Of a stretch of 64,000 nt of DNA, positions 42,400 to 48,322 are shown one piece after another; the first letter of the stretch is position 1, and every line of letters begins with the position of its first letter. A model generated the notes under the pieces. The model saw nothing but the letters and a program-made list of their open reading frames with translations. It made no database searches and had not been told where the DNA came from. Both the position numbers and the translations under genes were made by a program. Source of the DNA: Rhodocyclales bacterium (GTDB taxonomy: Bacteria; Pseudomonadota; Gammaproteobacteria; Burkholderiales; Rhodocyclaceae); the NCBI GenBank assembly GCA_016192435.1, contig JACPUD010000126.1, forward strand, positions 1 through 64,000, written 5' to 3'.

Positions 42400-43051
42400 A
42401 GCCGTACTCTTCGACCTCGACGGGACGCTGGCCGACACGGCACCTGACCTCGGCGGGGCCCTCAACCAATTGCTGCGGGAGCGCGGGTGCGATCCGCTGC
42501 CGATGGAAAAGCTGCGCCCGCACGTCTCCTCGGGCGCCCGCGGCATGATCGGTGCCGGTCTCGGCATCACACCGGCTGATCCGGGTTACGTCGACCTGCA
42601 GCAGCGGTTCCTGGCCATCTATCAGGAAGCCTTGTGCGTTGGCACCCGGCTGTTCGAGGGGATGGCCGAGCACCTCGATGAGCTTGATGCCCAGGCAATT
42701 CCCTGGGGCATCGTGACCAACAAATCCCAGCGTTTTGCGATTCCCCTCATGGAAGGCCTGGGCTTGCGTCAGCGCTGCGTCTGCATCGTCTGCGGCGACA
42801 GCGCCCGGCGTGCCAAGCCTCACGGCCATCCCATGCAGCTTGCCAGCGCGGTGATGGGAATCGCCGCCAGCGCATGCGTCTACGTCGGCGACGATGAACG
42901 CGACGTGATCTCCGGCCGCGCCGTCGGCATGAGGACCATCGTCGCCGGCTGGGGCTATCTCGGCGACGGCAAGCCGCCGGCGAGCTGGGGCGCCGATGCG
43001 ATTGCTCGGGCACCGCAAGATATCCTCGGCATTGCCGCAGCAAAGCGTTAA
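42392..43051 (+). CDS. gph: Phosphoglycolate phosphatase (HAD family)
   Basis: 219 residues from GTG 42392, which overlaps the ubiG stop by 8 bases; the frame is open further upstream but that part lies inside ubiG. HAD motif I is [16 protein letters not shown]. Motif II is GIVTNKS, and motifs III/IV are in [12 protein letters not shown] and [21 protein letters not shown]. It removes phosphate from 2-phosphoglycolate, a by-product of DNA repair. Tandem ubiG-gph is a standard betaproteobacterial arrangement. Confidence 0.92.
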   Translation: MPEAVLFDLDGTLADTAPDLGGALNQLLRERGCDPLPMEKLRPHVSSGARGMIGAGLGITPADPGYVDLQQRFLAIYQEALCVGTRLFEGMAEHLDELDAQAIPWGIVTNKSQRFAIPLMEGLGLRQRCVCIVCGDSARRAKPHGHPMQLASAVMGIAASACVYVGDDERDVISGRAVGMRTIVAGWGYLGDGKPPASWGADAIARAPQDILGIAAAKR

Positions 43052-43059
43052 ACTCCTAC

Positions 43060-43087
43060 TTGCAATCCGCAGATCAGGCACTATTTG
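43060..43087 (+). promoter_or_regulatory. Possible ssrA promoter
   Basis: TTGCAA at 43060-43065 and TATTTG at 43082-43087 are spaced 16 bases apart and end 14 bases before the mature tmRNA 5' end. Precursor tmRNA carries a short 5' leader removed by RNase P, which fits. The -10 match is imperfect. Confidence 0.45.
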
Positions 43088-43101
43088 ATCTCCACCATCC
43101 A

Positions 43102-43463
43102 GGGGGCGACATGGCTTCGACATGGGTGACAAAGCATGCAGGGCATACCGAGGATCCGGGTACCTCGTAAATCCATCTGGAAAGTACTAACTGCCAACGA
43201 CGAGCGTTTCGCTCTAGCCGCTTAACAGCGGCTGGCTTCCGAACTGGTTTGCTTCTGGGCCAGGTAGCGCAAGCTACATCGGAATCATATACAGGAGATA
43301 AGGCTGTGCGGAGTCGCGATGCACAGTTCGAAAATCCAGCGAATCGCCTGCAACCAGCCTGTCCGTCGGCGTGTTGCGGGTCAAATCAAATGACGCGACT
43401 AAGTATGTAGAACTGTATGTGGCGCACTTATGGACGCGGGTTCAATTCCCGCCGCCTCCACCA
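43102..43463 (+). ncRNA. ssrA: Transfer-messenger RNA (tmRNA)
   Basis: 362 bases. The 5' end GGGGGCGACATGG and the 3' end CGCCTCC-ACCA form a 7-pair acceptor stem with one G-U pair. The T-arm reads GGACGCGGGTTCAATTCCCG and CCA is encoded. The resume codon and tag reading frame lie at 43193-43225 and encode ANDERFALAA followed by TAA, so the complete tag with the tRNA-charged alanine is AANDERFALAA, typical of betaproteobacteria. With SmpB it rescues stalled ribosomes and marks the product for proteolysis. The 3' end is a common phage attachment site and a prophage follows directly. Confidence 0.97.
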
Positions 43464-43492
43464 TTAACGGCTAATTAAATCAATTAGTTATG

Positions 43493-43524
43493 AATAGCCA
43501 GCGAGCAATTGCTGGCTATTTTTT
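43493..43524 (+). terminator. Terminator after ssrA
   Basis: Arms AATAGCCAGC and GCTGGCTATT with an 8-base loop, followed by four more T. It ends ssrA transcription 30 bases past the CCA. The last codons of a small minus-strand prophage frame (43516-43716) run into the right arm. Confidence 0.88.
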
Positions 43525-43716
43525 GGGGCTATTTAGGGTAGCGTGGTCAGCATTTTGGTCAGCATTCTTCGCGCTCCCGGCAACTGCCCGCAGTGCCTTG
43601 AAGATATACCGAACCCGATGCCCGTCGGCGCCAATCTCGAAGAGTTGCGACGGGAATGGTGCATCGCGCCGCAATCTCAATGCGCTCGCGTGACACCGCA
43701 GGATGCCGGATCTCAC
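43516..43716 (-). CDS. Small prophage protein at the left end, unknown
   Basis: 66 residues starting at GTG 43716, which overlaps the stop of the DUF6527 gene (GTGA) and has GGAGG 7 bases upstream. Arg- and Ala-rich; no family recognised. Its 3' end contains an 11-base direct repeat TGGTCAGCATT (43544-43554 and 43556-43566) and it stops inside the ssrA terminator stem, so the end of this frame may mark the prophage-chromosome border. A competing 54-residue frame (ATG 43723) has the ribosome site touching the start and is less likely. Confidence 0.4.
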   Translation of the reverse strand: MRSGILRCHASALRLRRDAPFPSQLFEIGADGHRVRYIFKALRAVAGSAKNADQNADHATLNSPKK

Positions 43717-44105
43717 GTACCATCCTCCGTCCATTCCGGGAGCGGCACGGTCTGCCCGGCAAGCGCATGGGTACAATCGCTGAGAAACTGCATCTGGCCA
43801 TCCTTCACGAAGGAATGACAGACCTCGCACTTGAACTTCGATGGCTTCTCGCCTTTCGCTTCCCGCTCCGCGTTGTAAGTGCACCAGCAGCCATCCTTGT
43901 CACGCCCAGGAACGTAGTGCCCGGACCGCACCAGGACCGACGGCGTAAAGGTCGGCTTTTCGACATCGCCATTCCAACCCCACGCCGTCGCGCCCTTGGT
44001 CCGAATGGAGTGATGATCGCCGCAACCAGGGCAGAAGAACGTCAGGCCTTCATCGCCGTTGTCCGGATTGCGCCAGTTGCGCAGTATCTTCGACAAGGCG
44101 CTCAC
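43713..44105 (-). CDS. DUF6527-family phage protein
   Basis: 130 residues from GTG 44105, overlapping the Rz stop (GTGA). Cysteine pairs FFCPGCGDHHSI and FKCEVCHSFV suggest zinc binding. The family pattern is WGWNGDVEKPTFTPSVLV, then CHSFVKDGQMQFLSDCTHALAGQTVPLPEW. DUF6527 members occur in tailed phages, and some lie near ubiquitin-like conjugation genes, but no function is established. It closes the late operon after the lysis genes. Confidence 0.75.
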   Translation of the reverse strand: MSALSKILRNWRNPDNGDEGLTFFCPGCGDHHSIRTKGATAWGWNGDVEKPTFTPSVLVRSGHYVPGRDKDGCWCTYNAEREAKGEKPSKFKCEVCHSFVKDGQMQFLSDCTHALAGQTVPLPEWTEDGT

Positions 44106-44581
44106 TGCACCACCTCCCACCACGCCTGCCACCCCTTCACTTGCTCGATGGCGTCGCGGCACTGGATGTAGTTTCCGGCGACAGTGCCGAGGGCGGCAGC
44201 GTCTGTAACGGGCTGGGCGTCACCAGCAGCCAGGCGGGCGGGGTCGGCAGGCTCGCCGGTGGCGGCGAGGTCGTGGCGCAGGCGCCAAGCGCCAGGCAGA
44301 GTGCAGCGATCAGCAGCGGGCGTGACGTGTTCATAGCGATAGACCTCCTGGATGATGATGCGGTCGCGGCCGGCGCGATTGGCCTTTGCCTGAGCGAGCT
44401 GCTGGCCAATCGTGTCGACCCGCTTCTGTTTGCGACTGAGCAGCGCCGCGGCCAGGCGCTCCGACTCAAGCTGGGCCCGCGCGGTCTCGTCCTCCTCGAC
44501 GTGTTTTCCGAACAGGAAGCTGCTGGCATTGCTGACCGCCAGCGCGACGATGAAGCTGATGATGATCCATGGATTCGGCAT
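44102..44581 (-). CDS. Rz-like inner-membrane spanin (i-spanin)
   Basis: 159 residues. An N-terminal membrane anchor (NPWIIISFIVALAVSNASSFLF) is followed by a long helical, charged periplasmic segment (ETARAQLESERLAAALLSRKQKRVDTIGQQL). This is the layout of lambda Rz. The o-spanin is nested in another frame (44137-44334). Spanins fuse inner and outer membranes in the last step of lysis. It starts 2 bases after the endolysin gene's stop. Confidence 0.8.
   Translation of the reverse strand: MPNPWIIISFIVALAVSNASSFLFGKHVEEDETARAQLESERLAAALLSRKQKRVDTIGQQLAQAKANRAGRDRIIIQEVYRYEHVTPAADRCTLPGAWRLRHDLAATGEPADPARLAAGDAQPVTDAAALGTVAGNYIQCRDAIEQVKGWQAWWEVVQ
44137..44334 (-). CDS. Rz1-like outer-membrane lipoprotein spanin, nested in Rz
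   Basis: 65 residues from ATG 44334, entirely inside the Rz gene in another frame. It starts MNTSRPLLIAALCLALGAC, a lipoprotein signal with lipobox LGAC at residues 16-19, and the mature part is proline-rich (PPPASLPTPPAWLLVTPSP), exactly as lambda Rz1. It would sit in the outer membrane and contact Rz across the periplasm. Confidence 0.82.
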   Translation of the reverse strand: MNTSRPLLIAALCLALGACATTSPPPASLPTPPAWLLVTPSPLQTLPPSALSPETTSSAATPSSK

Positions 44582-44582
44582 G

Positions 44583-45065
44583 TCAGGCCTCGCTCTGGCT
44601 GGTTTCCGCGCTGCCGATCTGCAGCGGCACGGACGGGATATGCACATCGACCGGCCAGCGGTAGCCGGTCACGCGGCCCTGCGGGAAGGCCTTGACGCTC
44701 ACACTGTCGCCCTGGTTACCACCCAGCACCAGCAGCTTGCCACCTTCATCGCGGCCGACCACGAAGCCGACATGCCCGCCACCCTCGCGGCTGAACACCA
44801 CGATGCAGCCATGCGCGGGGCCGTCGAGCCGCACGCCCCACTTGAGATAGCTGGCCGCGGACTCGAAGCGGCTGCTGCGAATGCCGGCGCGCTCCAGGCA
44901 GGCGCCGACGAAGGCCGCGCACCACGGCACCTCGTCGGACTGGATGCCACTGCGCTTGATCGCGCGCCACATGGCCAGGATCTCGGGCGCGTGTTGCGGG
45001 CCGGGAATTTCTTCCAGCCCTACCAGCGGGCGGGCGATGGCCAGCCATTGCGGATCGATGATCAT
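44583..45065 (-). CDS. Endolysin-like NlpC/P60-type peptidase (TIGR02594 family)
   Basis: 160 residues from ATG 45065, overlapping the previous stop (ATGA). WLAIARPLVGLEEIPGPQHAPEIL is the TIGR02594 N-terminus. The catalytic cysteine is in EVPWCAAFVGACLE and the histidine in GGGHVGFVVG. Position between holin-like genes and spanins supports a role as the phage peptidoglycan hydrolase. No signal peptide is present, so it needs the holin for export. Confidence 0.85.
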   Translation of the reverse strand: MIIDPQWLAIARPLVGLEEIPGPQHAPEILAMWRAIKRSGIQSDEVPWCAAFVGACLERAGIRSSRFESAASYLKWGVRLDGPAHGCIVVFSREGGGHVGFVVGRDEGGKLLVLGGNQGDSVSVKAFPQGRVTGYRWPVDVHIPSVPLQIGSAETSQSEA

Positions 45066-45319
45066 CGCGGCCGCCTCCGATCGAACACCACCCAGCCCGC
45101 CACCGCCATCAGCAGCAGCAGCGGGCCGAAGCTGGCGTGCAGCGCGGTACCGACGGCGCCGCCGGCGAGCAGGGCGTAGGTGCCGGCCAGCGCAGCGAAA
45201 TGGCCACGGCTGCCGGTCCAGGCGGTGCGCGACAGGCGCGGCACGATGCAAATGCAGCGCGCCAGCACGATCAGCATGCAGACCAGCATCAGCGCATCGG
45301 GGAGGTGTATGTCGTTCAT
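45062..45319 (-). CDS. Small membrane protein of the lysis cassette
   Basis: 85 residues, overlapping both neighbours by 4 bases (ATGA). Two hydrophobic segments, LMLVCMLIVLARCICIV and FGPLLLLMAVAGWVVF, with AALAGTYALLAGGAVGTAL between, suggest two or three helices. It may be a second holin or antiholin. No family is recognised. Confidence 0.6.
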   Translation of the reverse strand: MNDIHLPDALMLVCMLIVLARCICIVPRLSRTAWTGSRGHFAALAGTYALLAGGAVGTALHASFGPLLLLMAVAGWVVFDRRRPR

Positions 45320-45666
45320 TTCTCGGCCCTCCCCCGCAGCCACCGCGCCGCCACCGGGATCACGGTCGGCGCACCGGCGCCGATCAGCACGGCCATCAAG
45401 AGGCGCAGCGCGTCGGCATTGCCGGCGATCGATGGCACCTGGCTGGCGGCCCACGCCGCGGCGAAGGGGCTGCCGTAGCCGGCCAGCATGGCCGACAGTA
45501 GCGCCGCCGAGCCGGCCTTGATCTTGTCGTCGATAGTTTCCATCCAGATGCTCACGAAGATGGCGGCCACCAGGCCGAGCGCCAGGGCATCCACCTGCGC
45601 GCCGAGCAGCGCCGTCCCCAGCCCGACGCCGGCGCCGATAACGATTGATGTGTGCGGTTCGGCCAT
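45316..45666 (-). CDS. Holin-like phage membrane protein
   Basis: 116 residues from ATG 45666. Predicted helices are SIVIGAGVGLGTALLGAQV, ALALGLVAAIFVSIWM, AALLSAMLAGYGSPFAAA and a C-terminal ALRLLMAVLIGAGAPTVIPVAARWL with a basic end. Size and topology fit a phage holin (LydA/holin 3-3 like). It would form the membrane lesions that release the endolysin encoded two genes downstream. Confidence 0.7.
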   Translation of the reverse strand: MAEPHTSIVIGAGVGLGTALLGAQVDALALGLVAAIFVSIWMETIDDKIKAGSAALLSAMLAGYGSPFAAAWAASQVPSIAGNADALRLLMAVLIGAGAPTVIPVAARWLRGRAEK

Positions 45667-45683
45667 TACGTGATCTCCCAGGT

Positions 45684-46001
45684 TTAGCGGCAATGCCCGC
45701 CGAATTCGAACGGGTCCAGCCAGTTGGCACATAGATACCTGGCAACGCCCGCACGCCATCCTTCGGCCCGCTTCAGTCGCCCACATTTCTGCGATAACGT
45801 CGCATCCGGCGTGATGCCGAGCGCGAGGCCGGCGGTCCAGTTGAGAGCGACGTCGAGCAGCCAGCCGGCGGCGACCACCGCAGCGCCGGCGGCCTTGACT
45901 TCGGGCCGCAACGTGGGCCAGGTGGCGCGCAGCGCGGTGTAGGCGAGGTACAGCACCCACATCAGCGGGATCGCACTGACGAGGACCAGGGCGGCGGTCA
46001 T
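45684..46001 (-). CDS. Conserved small phage membrane protein
   Basis: 105 residues from ATG 46001, which overlaps the upstream stop (ATGA). Two hydrophobic segments (LVLVSAIPLMWVLYLAYTAL and VKAAGAAVVAAGWLLDVALNW) are followed by a soluble tail with three cysteines ending in LDPFEFGGHCR. It sits at the head of the lysis cassette, and a role in lysis timing is possible but unproven. Confidence 0.6.
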   Translation of the reverse strand: MTAALVLVSAIPLMWVLYLAYTALRATWPTLRPEVKAAGAAVVAAGWLLDVALNWTAGLALGITPDATLSQKCGRLKRAEGWRAGVARYLCANWLDPFEFGGHCR

Positions 46002-46675
46002 TGCAGTTGCTCCTTCAGCGCCTGTATTCGATCGTCGAAGTCCTTGAACTTCTTCCAGCTCTTCGCGGCCTCGGGGGCGGCGTCGCCCAGGGTCACGGCA
46101 AGCGCATAGACCTGGTCGAGGGTGTAGCCGATGGCGGCGGCGTCTTCGGCGACGGACTTTTTGACCATGTCGCGCACTGGGCGCGGCAGCAGTTCCTTGG
46201 ATTCGAGCGCCTGAATTTGCGCCAGGATCGCCGCGTTGGCTTCGGCCACCGCAGCCACCGGCGGCACGAGCGCGGCCTTCTGGTCGCGGCCCCAGGCGCG
46301 GCACTCTTCGGCGTAGGCGTGGTAGGCCTCGTAGTCGGCGCTACGGGCGTTGCGCAGCAGCTTGAGTTCGTCGCCGGTGCTGTAGCGCTCGCCGATCTTC
46401 ACGGCGACCATGTGCTCGATCACAAAGGCCAGCGGGCTGGCGTCGAGGAGGGTCGCGCGCAGGGTCGCGTCGGGCGTCACGGCCTGGATGCTCGCGGCGA
46501 TCTCCGCCGCCTGCTCGGCGGGCAGCACGGCGCCGTCGGGCAGGCTGACGTAGGTGATGCCGCCGATCGTGGCGATCTCCTGCCCGAGCGGCTGGCCGGC
46601 CGCGTCACGCGGCAGACTGAGTTCGCGGGTGACCAGCGCATCGATATATTTTCGGTAGCTGATGAGCGAGGGCAT
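45998..46675 (-). CDS. Unknown prophage protein directly after the DGR reverse transcriptase
   Basis: 225 residues from ATG 46675, overlapping the last 71 bases of the reverse transcriptase gene in another frame. It begins MPSLISYRKYIDALVTRELSLP and has long predicted helices rich in Ala and Glu, a SADYEAYHAYAEECRAWGRDQKAA segment, and a C-terminal half with KELLPRPVRDMVKKSVAEDAAAIGYTLDQVYAL. No family is recognised. The overlap suggests coupled translation with the RT, so it may be a tail-fibre accessory/assembly protein or a DGR-linked factor; neither is shown. Confidence 0.65.
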   Translation of the reverse strand: MPSLISYRKYIDALVTRELSLPRDAAGQPLGQEIATIGGITYVSLPDGAVLPAEQAAEIAASIQAVTPDATLRATLLDASPLAFVIEHMVAVKIGERYSTGDELKLLRNARSADYEAYHAYAEECRAWGRDQKAALVPPVAAVAEANAAILAQIQALESKELLPRPVRDMVKKSVAEDAAAIGYTLDQVYALAVTLGDAAPEAAKSWKKFKDFDDRIQALKEQLQ

Positions 46676-47627
46676 GGTGATGCTCCTTGATGGTGGCCAG
46701 CATGTGCTGCAGCGAGTGGGTGCGGCGGGCGTGGCCGAGCACGGACACCGCGCTTTGCATCCGAGCGCGCGCCAATGCCTGGCGGAAGGTGTAGAGGCTG
46801 TGACGGCGCACGAAGCGCTTGCTGGCCCATGTGCGGTAGCCGACGAAGTTGATGCCGCGCGAGACGCGCGCCAGGGTGGATTTCGACAGCTCCAAGTGCA
46901 AGCGCCTGGTGATGAATTCCACGATGCGCGTCTTGGCCACCAGCAGCGCCTCGCGTGACTCACCGAAGAGAATGAAGTCATCGACATAGCGGCAATAGCG
47001 CTTGATGCCCAGCTCGCGCTTGATGAAGTGATCAAGCGGGTTGAGGTAAATCAGCGCGTAGAGCTGGCTCAGCAGGTTGCCGATCGGGATGCCGATGGGC
47101 TCGCCGTGGTCGGCGAACTGCATCATCAGATCCACGAAGCGGCGGTCCTTGATCCTTTTCTCGATCAGCCGGCGCAGGGTCGGTCGGTCGATGCGATAGA
47201 AGAACTTGCGGATGTCCAGCTTCAGTGTGTAGCTGTCGCGCGGCACGGCCTGCAGCGCAGCCTGCGCGTAATCGGCGGCCTTGTGCGTGCCGAATCCGAC
47301 GCGGCAGGCGAAGGATTGATCGATGAACGTCCGCTCGAAGATCGGGCCGGCGACGGCATAGATAGCGTGCTGCACCACCAGATCGCGAAAGGCCGGCGCG
47401 AAGATGCGGCGCGGCTTGGGCTCGAAGACCATAAAACTATAGTAGGGCCGCGGCCGGTAGCTGCCGTCCGCCAGTTCTTGGTGCAGTGCATCCAGGTTGC
47501 TGGCCAGGTGCGTCTCGAACTTGAAGCAGGCACGCTTGCCGTGCTTGTGGCGCGCAGCCGCATGAAACGCCGCCAGCAGCGCCTTGGGCGTAAATGCCTT
47601 TTCGTACAGGAATCCGATGCGCTTCAT
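46605..47627 (-). CDS. DGR reverse transcriptase
   Basis: 340 residues from ATG 47627, with AAGG about 9 bases upstream. Palm motif A is TLKLDIRKFFYRID (residues 134-147). Motif B is GIPIGNLLSQ (179-188), with SQ where retroviral and group II intron enzymes have SP, the hallmark of DGR RTs. The catalytic YVDD is at 214-217 in CRYVDDFILF. Thumb-like basic helices follow. There are no maturase, endonuclease or integrase domains. It would copy the TR RNA with errors at adenines and deliver the cDNA to the VR in the tail-fibre gene. It lies 153 bases after the TR. Confidence 0.93.
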   Translation of the reverse strand: MKRIGFLYEKAFTPKALLAAFHAAARHKHGKRACFKFETHLASNLDALHQELADGSYRPRPYYSFMVFEPKPRRIFAPAFRDLVVQHAIYAVAGPIFERTFIDQSFACRVGFGTHKAADYAQAALQAVPRDSYTLKLDIRKFFYRIDRPTLRRLIEKRIKDRRFVDLMMQFADHGEPIGIPIGNLLSQLYALIYLNPLDHFIKRELGIKRYCRYVDDFILFGESREALLVAKTRIVEFITRRLHLELSKSTLARVSRGINFVGYRTWASKRFVRRHSLYTFRQALARARMQSAVSVLGHARRTHSLQHMLATIKEHHHALAHQLPKIYRCAGHPRTQSAA

Positions 47628-47780
47628 GTCACGAGACCTTCGAGCGCAACATAGCGCCTACCAGAATCGCGGAAGCCCGCCGATTTCGCCGCAGCTCGAC
47701 TGCTGATACCGCTGCGCGCCGGAAAGCGTCTCCCTTGATTCCACTGCGATCTGTAACCGATCCGTGAGGTGAAATCGAGT
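47628..47780 (-). other. Spacer between TR and RT gene
   Basis: 153 bases downstream of the TR. The TR sense frame runs on through here, but it has no counterpart in the tail-fibre protein. In characterised DGRs this spacer forms part of the structured RNA that primes template-directed cDNA synthesis. No clear long hairpin was identified by eye; the RNA role is inferred from arrangement. Confidence 0.4.
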
Positions 47781-47892
47781 CCGCGCGGAACCCCACGTTG
47801 TTGTTGGAGTTCGTCCGCACATTGTTGAGATTCAACGTCCACACCCCGGCGTTCGACGAGTTGTTCCAGTTGCCGCCTGAGATCGGGCACAT
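47781..47892 (-). repeat. DGR template repeat (TR)
   Basis: 112 bases directly after the avd stop. It matches the variable repeat at 48335-48446 at 95 positions. All 17 mismatches fall on adenines of the coding (minus) strand TR. It is rich in AAC codons: nine of the ten altered codons are Asn codons or the Thr codon ACG at the sites that vary, with one silent TCA/TCG change. The end matching the 3' end of the VR is GC-rich and unchanged for 17 bases. It is the donor sequence copied by the reverse transcriptase and itself stays unchanged. Confidence 0.95.
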
Positions 47893-47893
47893 G

Positions 47894-48304
47894 TTAAGAC
47901 GCCTCCCGTGTTGCCAACTGCCGATCGACGACGATCCAGCCGCCGATCATCCTGCCCAACTCATCCACCAGCCGCGACAAGGCCAGGTAACGATGCTCGC
48001 CTGCTGCTGCCGGGGATTTCTGCTCGCGCTTGCCATCCTTGAACTCGAAGTAGCCCAACTCGAACGACAGGCGAACCAGCATGCGCAGCTTCTCGTGTTC
48101 GACATCAAGACTGGAAAGCGCGGTCTTCTTGTGATAGCGCTTCTGCGCCTCCACGATGAAGCCATACACCGCATAGGCCGTGCGCCGGATTTCCAGCGCG
48201 AGGCCGTACTTTTCGTGTTTCGGAAAGTGGTTCAGATGAATGTTCATCAGCTTGGCGAATTCCACGAATTTGCGGTCCAGCTTGGCTTCGTCATGGAGCC
48301 CCAT
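47894..48304 (-). CDS. avd: DGR accessory variability determinant (Avd-like)
   Basis: 136 residues, basic. It shows the four-helix-bundle pattern of bAvd: HLNHFPKHEKYGLALEIRRTAYAVYGFIVEAQ, then LDVEHEKLRMLVRLSFELGY, and the terminal helix YLALSRLVDELGRMIGGW with the typical GrxxGGW ending. Avd pentamers bind the RT and template RNA and are required for mutagenic homing in Bordetella phage BPP-1. Its stop codon is 1 base from the TR. The start lies 17 bases after the tail-fibre stop. Confidence 0.88.
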   Translation of the reverse strand: MGLHDEAKLDRKFVEFAKLMNIHLNHFPKHEKYGLALEIRRTAYAVYGFIVEAQKRYHKKTALSSLDVEHEKLRMLVRLSFELGYFEFKDGKREQKSPAAAGEHRYLALSRLVDELGRMIGGWIVVDRQLATREAS

Positions 48305-48322
48305 CGCTATCGCTCAGGGCTC
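48296..48322. repeat. Inverted repeat just downstream of the VR
   Basis: GAGCCC at 48296-48301 pairs with GGGCTC at 48317-48322, with a 15-base loop that itself contains CGAT repeats. It spans from the tail-fibre stop to the avd start, 12 bases past the VR. In BPP-1 a hairpin or cruciform after the VR improves target recognition. The loop here is longer, so this is only a candidate. Confidence 0.35.

Noticed and set aside
46605-47627. Retron, group II intron or abortive-infection RT
   Set aside because: The SQ variant in motif B, the adjacent Avd gene and the TR/VR pair with adenine-only differences identify a DGR. No maturase domain, intron ends or msr/msd-like repeat are present.
47629-47892. 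An 87-codon frame starting in the TR (MCPISGGNW...) as a protein gene
   Set aside because: It is the sense reading of the template repeat continued into the spacer. It has no ribosome site of its own and the part after the TR resembles nothing. In DGRs the TR acts as RNA.
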